Origin: F22 sp963678855
Lineage (GTDB): Bacteria; Bacteroidota; Bacteroidia; Bacteroidales; Bacteroidaceae
Assembly (NCBI GenBank): GCA_963678855.1
Contig: OY787448.1
Coordinates: 2,542,001-2,606,000 of the forward strand
DNA length: 64,000 bases
Direction of reading: 5' to 3'
The notes beneath the pieces were generated by a model that made no database searches, had not been told where the DNA came from, and saw nothing but the letters and a program-made list of their open reading frames with translations. A program made the translations under genes and the position numbers. Every line of letters starts with the position of its first letter. The first letter of the stretch is position 1. Below are positions 24,095 through 32,312 of this stretch, one piece after another.

Positions 24095-26749
24095 ATGAAA
24101 TTGTTTAATATGAAGGATAATCACTCAAGTATACATCTACCACATTCTCTGATGTTTTTCTTGTTTATTTGTGCCATGCTCATGCCACTAGTTGGTGGAG
24201 ATATGACGGTATCTGCTCAAAAGATGCCTCGCTACGTCTCTGGAGTAGTCACAGATAAGCACACCAAAGAAAAACTATCGTTTATTACCGTATCTTATGC
24301 CGGTAAAGGAATTGGAGTCATCACAGACAATGGCGGTAACTACCGCTTGATTCGCAACGCAAAATGGAATCAATTGACTTTCTCCTCAGTTGGTTACAAA
24401 ACTCGTGTCATCAATCTTGCCCCAGGTACAAGATATCTCAACGTACAACTAGAACAAGATAACGTACAGCTCGATGAAGTCGTTGTCAAGCCTAAGCGCG
24501 AACGCTATCGTCGTAAAGACAACCCAGCCGTAGCCTTGATGAAGAAAGTCATCAAGAACAAACGTGCGCAACGTCTTACCGACCTAGAGCACTACCGCTA
24601 TAAGAAATACAGCAAGATGAAGACTAGTTTGAACGACATCACTCCCGAGAAGATGGAGAAAGGCCTGTTCAAACAATTTCCATTGCTTAAGAACCAAGTA
24701 GAAGTCTCACCAGAGAACAATAAGTTGATACTTCCAGTATCCCTGCAAGAGACAGCCTCACAAGTGCTGTTTAGAAAAGACCCAAAACGCAGCCAAACCA
24801 TTATCGAAGGAGAACGCAGCGATGGTCTTCAAGACCTCTTCTACACAGGAGACATGTTTGAAACCATCCTCAACGATGTCTTTGCCGATGTCGATATTTA
24901 CGACAACAGCATCCGCCTGCTACAACGCCGCTTCGTGAGTCCTATCTCAGACCGCGCCGTCACTTTCTATAAGTACTACCTGATGGATACCATCAAAGTA
25001 GAACGCGACAGCTGTATCCACCTGTCATTTGTCCCTTACAACTCGCAAGACTTCGGTTTTACGGGTCACCTATACGTGCTCAAAGATTCTACATACGCCG
25101 TGAAGCGATGCACCATGAATCTACCCATTAAGACAGGTGTCAACTTCGTGGAAGATATGAATATCGACCTTTCTTACTACCAGATGCCTAATGGCAAATG
25201 GGTAATCGAAGAAGATGCCATGACCGTCGACCTTGCTTTGGACAACAACCTCCAGGGAGTCCAGATCAAGCGCACCAATAGCTACTCCAATTACGACTTC
25301 AGTCCTATCCCCGATGCCCTGTGGCACAACACCAAGCTCTCCACCGTCACCGAAAGTGACGCAGAAAAACAAGTAGAAGGCTTCTGGGACGAACGTCGTA
25401 CCTCAAGACTCACAAGTTCCGAAAAACATATGGACGAGTTTGTCGATAAGCTCCGCCGTACCCCTAAGTTCCGCTTCTTCCTGACAGCTACAAAGATCCT
25501 GATAGAAAACTATATGGAAACCAATCCAAACGAAGAAACACCCAACTACTTCGATATTGGTCCTATCAGTACCTTTATGGCCAATACCTATGTCGACGGA
25601 CTTCGATTGAAGTTTGGTGGGAACACCACAACAGCCTTCAATAAGCGCATCTTCCTAAGCGGATATGGTGCCTACGGTTTTAAAGACGAGAAATGGAAGT
25701 ACGACGGCAAGATTGCCTACTCCTTCCGTGAATGCAAAGAATTCCTGTGGGATTATCCACAAAACTATATCCAAGCCTCGTATCACTACGACGTCCACTC
25801 ACCAATGGATAAGTGGTCACGCGAACGCAACGAAGGCCTCTTCAACTCCTTCCGTACCTCACCAGACGAACTGATGAGCTACGTCCGCGAAGCCAAAGTA
25901 GACTACGTGCATGAAAACGAAACAGGCTTTATGTACACCCTCTCTGGCCGTTGGCGTAACGACGAAGCCACTGGGAAACTCGAATACATCAAAAACGATG
26001 CAGAAGGCACGCGTATAGGTGATTTCAACACCAGCGAGATGACCCTTAAACTGCGTTATGCTCCAGGCGAGAAGATCGTCACCAGCAAGCAACGCCGTCG
26101 TTCAGTTTCTCGCGATGCACCGATTATCACCCTAAGCCATACCCACGGTTTTAAAGGCATCCTAGGTAGTCATTATAACTCCGACCGCACCCAACTAGAT
26201 CTCGAAAACCGATTCTGGTTAGGCCGCTGGGGTAAGCTAGACCTGTTGCTTAGTGCCGGTGCCGAATGGCAACAAGTCCCATTCCCACTATTGATGATGC
26301 CACAAGCCAGTCTGAGCTACTCGACCTACTATGGCGCCTTCAATATGATGCGCAATATGGAATTTATGAGCGACCGCTACGCCCAATTGATGGTGTACTA
26401 CGACATGAACGGTCGTCTGCTCAACCGCATCCCATTGCTACACCGTCTTAAATGGCGTGAAATGTTTACATTCAAAGCCTACTACGGCGACATGACCAAT
26501 AAGAACAACCCAGCATATGTCAATCCAGACGATCCACATGCCCATGAGAAGCTGTTCCGCCTGCCTACTGACGAAGGCGTGCAAAGCTCATTTATCATGA
26601 ATGGCGGCACCCCATATATGGAAGGTAGCATCGGTATCTACAATATCTTCAAGGTCCTAGCCGTGGAGTATGTACACCGATTCAATTATATGGATCACCC
26701 TGAGGTAGACCAAAATGGTGTTCGTTTCCGTGTAGAGGTTCAGTTCTAA
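24095..26749 (+). CDS. DUF5686 outer-membrane protein with carboxypeptidase-regulatory domain
   Basis: This 884-aa exported protein begins with a positively charged N-terminus and a hydrophobic signal (about 16-45, ending VSAQK). A CarboxypepD_reg-like beta-sandwich follows (about 50-130, VSGVVTDKHTKEKLSFITVSY), then LDEVVVKPKRER, and a long DUF5686 region whose alternating aromatic strands and C-terminal FRVEVQF suggest an outer-membrane beta-barrel. The family is widespread in Bacteroidetes and its cargo is unknown. Codons are rich in C, like its downstream neighbours. Confidence 0.85.
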   Translation: MKLFNMKDNHSSIHLPHSLMFFLFICAMLMPLVGGDMTVSAQKMPRYVSGVVTDKHTKEKLSFITVSYAGKGIGVITDNGGNYRLIRNAKWNQLTFSSVGYKTRVINLAPGTRYLNVQLEQDNVQLDEVVVKPKRERYRRKDNPAVALMKKVIKNKRAQRLTDLEHYRYKKYSKMKTSLNDITPEKMEKGLFKQFPLLKNQVEVSPENNKLILPVSLQETASQVLFRKDPKRSQTIIEGERSDGLQDLFYTGDMFETILNDVFADVDIYDNSIRLLQRRFVSPISDRAVTFYKYYLMDTIKVERDSCIHLSFVPYNSQDFGFTGHLYVLKDSTYAVKRCTMNLPIKTGVNFVEDMNIDLSYYQMPNGKWVIEEDAMTVDLALDNNLQGVQIKRTNSYSNYDFSPIPDALWHNTKLSTVTESDAEKQVEGFWDERRTSRLTSSEKHMDEFVDKLRRTPKFRFFLTATKILIENYMETNPNEETPNYFDIGPISTFMANTYVDGLRLKFGGNTTTAFNKRIFLSGYGAYGFKDEKWKYDGKIAYSFRECKEFLWDYPQNYIQASYHYDVHSPMDKWSRERNEGLFNSFRTSPDELMSYVREAKVDYVHENETGFMYTLSGRWRNDEATGKLEYIKNDAEGTRIGDFNTSEMTLKLRYAPGEKIVTSKQRRRSVSRDAPIITLSHTHGFKGILGSHYNSDRTQLDLENRFWLGRWGKLDLLLSAGAEWQQVPFPLLMMPQASLSYSTYYGAFNMMRNMEFMSDRYAQLMVYYDMNGRLLNRIPLLHRLKWREMFTFKAYYGDMTNKNNPAYVNPDDPHAHEKLFRLPTDEGVQSSFIMNGGTPYMEGSIGIYNIFKVLAVEYVHRFNYMDHPEVDQNGVRFRVEVQF

Positions 26750-26795
26750 GCACTGCCACTATACCTATAATTTTAAGCAGATAAACTCAATATAT

Positions 26796-28067
26796 ATGAG
26801 ACCATTGGCCGAGCGCCTGCGCCCCCTTAGTTTGGATGACTATATCGGTCAGCAACACCTAGTCGGCGAAGGAGCAATTCTCCGCAAAATGATTGATGCA
26901 GGACGCATCTCCTCCTTTATCCTTTGGGGACCTCCAGGGGTAGGGAAGACCACGCTTGCCCGCATCATTGCCGAGCAACTAGATACCCCCTTCTACACCC
27001 TAAGTGCCGTGACCAGCGGCGTGAAAGATGTGCGTGAAACCATAGAACGTGCCCGCAAGAGCCGCCTTTTCAACGTGCATAGTCCCATCCTCTTTATTGA
27101 TGAGATACACCGCTTCTCCAAGTCCCAACAAGACTCCCTTCTAGGAGCCGTGGAGCACGGAGACGTCACACTAATCGGCGCCACCACAGAGAACCCATCT
27201 TTTGAGGTCATCCGTCCACTGCTATCTCGCTGCCAGCTCTACACCTTGAAACCTCTTGAAGAAGAGGATTTGATGAAGCTATACGAGCGTGCCATCAGCA
27301 CCGATGAAGCCCTGCAAAAGCGCACCTTCGACCTAGTAGAGAAGTCAGCCCTGATGCAATATGCAGGCGGCGACGCCCGTAAATTTTTGAATATCCTCGA
27401 ACTGATTACCGAAGCCACCGAAGGAGATCAAGTCGTGATCACCGACGAGGCCGTCACCAGCCATCTCCAACAAAATCCTATGGCCTACGACAAAGACGGC
27501 GAGATGCACTACGACATCATCTCCGCCTTTATCAAGAGCATCCGTGGGAGCGATCCCGATGCCGCCATCTACTGGCTAGCCCGCATGATCGAAGGAGGCG
27601 AAGACCCAAGCTTTATCGCCCGTCGCCTAGTCATTAGCGCCGCAGAAGATATAGGCCTCGCCAATCCCAACGCCCTGCTCCTAGCCAACCAGTGCTACGA
27701 CACCCTCATGAAGATAGGCTGGCCCGAAGGGCGAATCCCTTTAGCAGAAGCCACCATCTACCTTGCGGCCAGTCCGAAGAGCAATAGCGCCTACAACGCC
27801 ATCAACGATGCCCTTGCCCTCGTGCGTGAAACAGGCAACCAACCTGTGCCCCTCCACTTGCGCAATGCACCGACCAAAATGATGAAGCAACTAGGCTATG
27901 GCGCCGACTATAAGTACAGTCACAACTACCCAGGCCACTTCGTCAAGCAACAGTTTATGCCCGATGCCTTAACCGACCGTATCTTATGGAACCCACAAGA
28001 CAACGCAGCCGAAGTCAAGCAGAAAGAACGCATGCAAACCCTGTGGGGCGACGAAAAGAAGTACTAA
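26796..28067 (+). CDS. rarA: Replication-associated recombination protein A (MgsA/WRNIP1 family)
   Basis: This 423-aa AAA+ clamp-loader-like ATPase acts at stalled replication forks. Walker A GPPGVGKTT is at 45-53, Walker B LFIDEIHRF at about 98-106, and the sensor 1 motif is GATTENPSF. The C-terminal tetramerisation domain is present (DPDAAIYWLARMIEGGEDP... and QQFMPDAL near the end). Length is normal. It starts 46 bp after the DUF5686 gene, probably in one transcript. Confidence 0.95.
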   Translation: MRPLAERLRPLSLDDYIGQQHLVGEGAILRKMIDAGRISSFILWGPPGVGKTTLARIIAEQLDTPFYTLSAVTSGVKDVRETIERARKSRLFNVHSPILFIDEIHRFSKSQQDSLLGAVEHGDVTLIGATTENPSFEVIRPLLSRCQLYTLKPLEEEDLMKLYERAISTDEALQKRTFDLVEKSALMQYAGGDARKFLNILELITEATEGDQVVITDEAVTSHLQQNPMAYDKDGEMHYDIISAFIKSIRGSDPDAAIYWLARMIEGGEDPSFIARRLVISAAEDIGLANPNALLLANQCYDTLMKIGWPEGRIPLAEATIYLAASPKSNSAYNAINDALALVRETGNQPVPLHLRNAPTKMMKQLGYGADYKYSHNYPGHFVKQQFMPDALTDRILWNPQDNAAEVKQKERMQTLWGDEKKY

Positions 28068-28071
28068 AACA

Positions 28072-28103
28072 TTTGCTTATTTAGCGACTAGTTTGTATAT
28101 TTG
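28072..28103 (+). promoter_or_regulatory. Promoter of the FemAB/GNAT-like gene
   Basis: TTTG (28072-28075), 20 bp, TATATTTG (28096-28103): consensus Bacteroidetes promoter immediately after the rarA stop, with a leader of about 25 nt. Confidence 0.75.
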
Positions 28104-28135
28104 TTTAACACAATACGTACAAACCTTAGACAACT

Positions 28136-29152
28136 ATGTCGCTAGAATTAACTACATATTACCGTAGCTCAGATCTTCCAGAAGGGTTGCTTGAAGTGAA
28201 TCCATTTCACTCCAAGCAACTCTTCTTGCTATATGAAAAAACAACTAAATACACCCCTGTCATGGTCACCGTCAGCGAAGATGGTCAGCACCTAGGACAG
28301 ATACTAGCTGTGATGCGCGGTAGCTGGCGACCTTTTCCACCTTTCTATGTACGCCGTTGTGAAGTGTTCGATACAGGTGCCTATATCCCATTGGCCGAGT
28401 ACAAGAAGCCCGTTCCGTCCGACCTGCTCGAAGTCCAATGGCGAGAAAGTTTGTTTGAGCAGCTTTTGAACCATTTGACCCAAGAAGTCACCCACGAGTG
28501 CTTCTTAATCGAGTTTCGTAATATCCATAACGGCCAGTTTGGCTATAGGCATTTCAAGCAAGAAAACTACTTCCCACATCACTGGCTGCGCATCACCCAC
28601 AGCCTCGATAATTGGAAAGAAGACATATCGTCCAATCGATTCAAGAGCATTGCCCGTGCCCGTGCAGCCAAGGCCCGCATCCGTTGCATCAAAGACAGTA
28701 CCGAGATACCCGATATCTACAAGATGCTGCGTGTGCAAGTCTCCGCCCGTGTCCTCAAGCAATTGCCAACGCCCGCCTTTTTGGTGCATTTTTACCATGA
28801 TTTTGTCCAATCAGGCAAGGGCGAAATCTACACCGTGCATTATAAAGACAAACTCATAGGCTGCTCCCTAGCCGTCCTATGGGAAGGCACCTCCTACCTC
28901 TGGTTTAGCGTCGGTTATGGCCAGCGCTTCCCATTCCAGTTTCCCAACACCATGGCCATCTATGCCGCCATTCAAGACGCTTGGCGCCGCCGATACACCA
29001 CCATGGAATACGTCTCCATTGGTGCCACCACCACCCACCACCACTACACCGCCCTCGTGGCCAGTTTTGGTGGCGACCAGATAAGCACCCGCCGCTGGTT
29101 TCGCTATCGCTGGGGATGGCTCAACCGCCTGCTCCGCTTTTTCTACCTATAA
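28136..29152 (+). CDS. FemAB-like GNAT-fold acyltransferase
   Basis: This 338-aa protein has the two-lobed pattern of FemAB-type GNAT proteins: an N-terminal half with QILAVMRGSWRPFPPFYVRRC and a C-terminal half with VHYKDKLIGCSLAVLWEGTSYLWFSVGYGQ, in which the acyl-CoA- or aminoacyl-tRNA-binding strands are expected. The middle (150-185) is strongly basic (RFKSIARARAAKARIR). Members add amino acids to peptidoglycan bridges or acylate polysaccharides or lipids. The role here is unknown. Confidence 0.7.
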   Translation: MSLELTTYYRSSDLPEGLLEVNPFHSKQLFLLYEKTTKYTPVMVTVSEDGQHLGQILAVMRGSWRPFPPFYVRRCEVFDTGAYIPLAEYKKPVPSDLLEVQWRESLFEQLLNHLTQEVTHECFLIEFRNIHNGQFGYRHFKQENYFPHHWLRITHSLDNWKEDISSNRFKSIARARAAKARIRCIKDSTEIPDIYKMLRVQVSARVLKQLPTPAFLVHFYHDFVQSGKGEIYTVHYKDKLIGCSLAVLWEGTSYLWFSVGYGQRFPFQFPNTMAIYAAIQDAWRRRYTTMEYVSIGATTTHHHYTALVASFGGDQISTRRWFRYRWGWLNRLLRFFYL

Positions 29153-29178
29153 TTGATTCATCATAAATACACGATCAT

Positions 29179-30207
29179 ATGAAAAATGAAGATTTAGTAC
29201 GTGCCCATTGTCCAGTGGCCTATCAAGCCGATGGAGAACGCTACACGAAGATGCCTTATGCCCGTACAGGACATAGCGGCGTGATGCTCCCTCATATATC
29301 CCTAGGATTATGGCACAATTTTGGTGCTGAGAAACCATTGTCGCATAGCAAGGAACTCATCCACTATGCCTTCGACCACGGCATTACCCATTTCGACCTA
29401 GCCAATAACTACGGCCCACCGTATGGCAGTGCCGAAGCCACCTTTGGCGAAGTCATGCGCACCTCCATGATGCCTTATCGCGACGAACTCTTTATCTCCA
29501 CCAAAGCTGGCTACGATATGTGGCCTGGCCCATATGGCGACGGCGGTTCCCGCAAATACCTGATGAGCAGCCTCGACCAAAGTCTACGGCGCATGAACCT
29601 AGACTATGTCGACCTGTTCTACTCACACAGATACGACCCCAATACCCCACTAGAAGAGACCATGCAAGCCCTCGTCGACATCGTGCGCCAAGGCAAAGCC
29701 CTCTATGTGGGTATCTCTCGCTATCCAGCCGAAGCAGCAGCCAAAGCCTATAAGTACCTAGCCGAGCACGACGTGCCTTGTTTAATCTACCAAGGTCGTT
29801 TGAATATGCTCGACCGTGCCGATGAACAAGACATCCTGCACCAATGTGCTACTGAAGGCGTCGGCTATATCGGTTTCTCACCTTTGGCACAAGGACTGCT
29901 TACCGATCGCTACTTGCACGGCATCCCTATGGACTCCCGCATGGCCGAAGCCCATTTCTTGAAGTCGGATATGATGACGCCAGCCCTGCATCAGCAACTG
30001 TTACAATTGCAGAGCATGGCGCAAGCCAAGAGCATGACCATGGCCCAGTTGGCTTTGAATTGGGTGTTGAGCCATCCTGAAGTCACATCTGTGATTGTGG
30101 GCGTCAGCAGCAAAGAACAACTGGCCGACAATATACTCACTGGTGGTATGGACCTATTGACTGCAGATGAAATGCAAGCCATTGACACTATCTTCCGTGA
30201 AGGATAA
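29179..30207 (+). CDS. Aldo/keto reductase (YghZ-like)
   Basis: This 342-aa NADPH-dependent TIM-barrel reductase carries the AKR tetrad: Asp73, Tyr78, Lys109 and His150. The opening (MPYARTGHSGVMLPHISLGLWHNFG) and the Tyr-containing NNYGPPYGSAE loop resemble AKR14/YghZ, which reduces L-glyceraldehyde 3-phosphate and detoxifies methylglyoxal. It follows the FemAB-like gene by 26 bp and probably shares its promoter. Confidence 0.92.
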   Translation: MKNEDLVRAHCPVAYQADGERYTKMPYARTGHSGVMLPHISLGLWHNFGAEKPLSHSKELIHYAFDHGITHFDLANNYGPPYGSAEATFGEVMRTSMMPYRDELFISTKAGYDMWPGPYGDGGSRKYLMSSLDQSLRRMNLDYVDLFYSHRYDPNTPLEETMQALVDIVRQGKALYVGISRYPAEAAAKAYKYLAEHDVPCLIYQGRLNMLDRADEQDILHQCATEGVGYIGFSPLAQGLLTDRYLHGIPMDSRMAEAHFLKSDMMTPALHQQLLQLQSMAQAKSMTMAQLALNWVLSHPEVTSVIVGVSSKEQLADNILTGGMDLLTADEMQAIDTIFREG

Positions 30208-30218
30208 TCTACGATGAC

Positions 30219-30896
30219 ATGATGACCAACCTAGACAAATATCAATTTGAGAAGATTGCTCACTTTCTCATTGATTTACGATTTAACAATGAGCGCCCAT
30301 GGTTTAAGGACAACAAAGCACGCTATGACGAAGTGCGTGATTTGTATCTAGGCTTTTTGGAAGACCTCCTGACCGAAGTCAAGAAGCTGGATCCCCTCGT
30401 GACCATGTCGGCCAAAGAAAGCATGTACCGCATCTATAGAGATGTGCGCTTTAGTAAGAATAAAGAGCCGTATAAGACCCATTTTGATGCGTTCTTTACG
30501 CGTGGAGTACGCGGTGAAGGAGCAGGGTATTTTGTGCGCTTTCAGCCCGATAATTATCTATTTGCTGCGGGTATCTATTCCTTGGATAGTGCCCAGTTGA
30601 AGGCCATACGGTCGCATATCTACAAGCATCCAGAGCGATACAAGGAGATTATCAATGACCCTTTGTTTCAAGAGTATTTCCCTGTGTTTGTGGGAGATAA
30701 GTTGAAGCTAGCTCCTAAGGGCTTTCCTAAGGACTTTCCCGATATTGAGCTGATTAAGTTCAAGAAGTATATTGTGGATGGCGAAGTGCCCGAGGAGTTC
30801 TGGCAATCGCCCGATGTGGTTGAGGAGATTATGAAGCGATTTATTGTGGCTAAGCCGTTTGTTGATTTTATTAATGAGGGGTTGCATAAAGAATAA
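30219..30896 (+). CDS. DUF2461-family protein
   Basis: This 225-aa protein matches the DUF2461 (TIGR02453) pattern: FLIDLRFNNERPWFKDNKARYDEVR near the N-terminus, then MYRIYRDVRFSKNKEPYKTHFDAFF and YFVRFQPDNYLFAAGIY. The fold and activity are unknown. Its first third is C-rich like its upstream neighbours and the rest is G-rich, so the compositional switch falls inside this gene. It is 11 bp after the aldo/keto reductase and ends the operon. Confidence 0.85.
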   Translation: MMTNLDKYQFEKIAHFLIDLRFNNERPWFKDNKARYDEVRDLYLGFLEDLLTEVKKLDPLVTMSAKESMYRIYRDVRFSKNKEPYKTHFDAFFTRGVRGEGAGYFVRFQPDNYLFAAGIYSLDSAQLKAIRSHIYKHPERYKEIINDPLFQEYFPVFVGDKLKLAPKGFPKDFPDIELIKFKKYIVDGEVPEEFWQSPDVVEEIMKRFIVAKPFVDFINEGLHKE

Positions 30897-30900
30897 AAGA

Positions 30901-30937
30901 AATTGGGGAGTACTACGTGTGGTAGTACTCCCCAATT
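30901..30937 (+). terminator. Terminator of the FemAB-AKR-DUF2461 operon
   Basis: aattggggagtactac (30901-30916) pairs perfectly with gtagtactccccaatt (30922-30937) around gtgtg, then ttattattt. It starts 4 bp after the stop codon. On the other strand it also follows the small membrane-protein gene. Confidence 0.9.
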
Positions 30938-30979
30938 TTATTATTTACAGAGAGTTCGTTGGCTTAGCTCTCTTGCTTG

Positions 30980-31156
30980 CTAGTCTTGATCAGCTCTTTT
31001 CAAAAGCCTTCCTAGTCCTATTGTGGCAAACATAATCAGTAAGAGCGTAGGTAGCATTACTTTATGATTCTTTTCTTCAATCAATGTATAGAATGGATAC
31101 ACTAGACATAGTAAGGACAAAATGTAGATACCTACGTACTTTGTTTTTTTCTTCAT
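30980..31156 (-). CDS. Predicted 58-aa membrane protein
   Basis: The ORF reads MKKKTKYVGIYILSLLC... and has two hydrophobic segments (about 8-26 and 33-50) with a short polar loop EEKNHK and a basic tail LLKRADQD, consistent with a two-helix inner-membrane protein. A TATCTTTG box (31246 down to 31239) lies 83 bp upstream and a small hairpin sits in the leader. The bidirectional terminator at 30901-30937 follows. I recognise no family. Confidence 0.6.
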   Translation of the reverse strand: MKKKTKYVGIYILSLLCLVYPFYTLIEEKNHKVMLPTLLLIMFATIGLGRLLKRADQD

Positions 31157-31295
31157 AATAGCTTTTGTTCGTATTGATAATTCTTATGTATTACACAAAA
31201 CTAGTGTCGAAGACACTGGCACGTGATTTTTATTGTTTCAAAGATAGTGAATTATACTCGGTAGGAATAGGGAAAGTTGATTAATTGTATAACTA

Positions 31296-31940
31296 TTAGT
31301 CAAGTGGTGTTTCTTTTCCTATTATACGAAGCTCATAATACACAGAAGTACCCTTAGCTCTCATCGTGATTTCCTTTTTCTTCACTAGTGTGCGGATATC
31401 ATCGCGTGCAGTAGATTGAGAAGCATTGGTTAATGTTTGATACTTAGCACGAGTTATTGAAGGATTCTTCTGTAGATAATCAAGCAGTATCTGCAGTCTC
31501 TCTTTCTTCTCAGGCATCTCATGGTAAGGAACGTAGCAGCCACCTGGTACGCGTACAGCTCTTGCGTCGACCGCGTCTAAAAATTCTTTGCATGGACGAA
31601 AAAGTGGCCCAACTACTCGCACGTCATCACGTTCTCCATTTGATACCGCTGCAATCGGATCTGATTTGACTTTAACATAGAACTTGCCTAGATAGGGCAC
31701 TTCCACACTTGTGCCAGAACTTAAATGAGAAGCGATTACTCTCAACATATTAGACCATACACTGTAGCAGTCTCCAGAAGTTAATGAGGCGCTTTTTTCG
31801 ATTTCTTCCGCAAGTTGTTTTCCTGATAGATGAGCTTGATTTATGGCTCTGGCATAATAATACTCTTTACTATTGTTGTGTTGTGGGTTCGTTCTCTTTT
31901 CAAGTACATACTTAATGGGACTTCGTTTTGCTTTAGACAT
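31296..31940 (-). CDS. HU-family DNA-binding protein with C-terminal winged helix, paralogue 2
   Basis: This 214-aa protein repeats the design of the gene at 28-621: an HU-like domain (about 30-130, RAINQAHLSGKQLAEEIEKS, ... VEVPYLGKFYVKVKSDP) and a C-terminal winged-helix part (KERLQILLDYLQKNPSITRAKYQTLTNASQSTARDDIRTL), here looking more like a DeoR/Crp-type helix-turn-helix. I start at MSKAKRSPIK (31940). The longer reading to 32021 would translate the repeat array. It lies at the left edge of the accessory region. Confidence 0.8.
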   Translation of the reverse strand: MSKAKRSPIKYVLEKRTNPQHNNSKEYYYARAINQAHLSGKQLAEEIEKSASLTSGDCYSVWSNMLRVIASHLSSGTSVEVPYLGKFYVKVKSDPIAAVSNGERDDVRVVGPLFRPCKEFLDAVDARAVRVPGGCYVPYHEMPEKKERLQILLDYLQKNPSITRAKYQTLTNASQSTARDDIRTLVKKKEITMRAKGTSVYYELRIIGKETPLD

Positions 31941-31968
31941 TGTGATTTTTTTATTAAAGGATACCCTT

Positions 31969-32057
31969 CTGGCAACCATGGATGTCAGATGCTGGCAACC
32001 GTGGATGCTAGATGCTGGCAACCGTGGATGCTAGATACTGGCAACCATGGTTGCCAG
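31969..32057. repeat. Tandem array of 23-bp repeats in the HU-HIG paralogue promoter
   Basis: Units beginning ctggcaacc start at 31969, 31992, 32015 and 32038, an exact 23-bp period. The pattern is ctggcaaccRtggatg followed by YYagat. The last unit closes as the perfect 20-bp palindrome ctggcaaccatggttgccag (32038-32057). On the minus strand the array ends 5 bp before TATCCTTTAA (31963 down to 31954), the likely -7 region, so it covers the -33 region. Function inferred: operator array. Confidence 0.75.
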
Positions 32058-32312
32058 AGGACCCTCCTTTGGTTAAACTTCTTTTTACCAGTAAAGCCCG
32101 TCATAATAAAGTTCTAATTTCAGGGCCTTTGACTTATACTCCCCCAAAGGTAAGTATAATTATCAAATTAGACACAATAAGTTGTAGTATAAAATTGTTA
32201 CATTATACAACTTACAATATCTCTATGTTTAAGCTTGACAATCGAATTATTTAGTAACTTTGTAGTAAAGTGATTGATATATAATCTTCATGTCAACAAT
32301 GAATCCCTAAAT

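Noticed and set aside
31157..31295. Replication origin at the skew change
   Set aside because: No DnaA-box cluster could be seen and dnaA is not present; only the skew observation is kept.
31941..32254. Proteins encoded by the 23-bp repeats on either strand
   Set aside because: A repeat period of 23 bp shifts the reading frame each unit; the frames are incidental.
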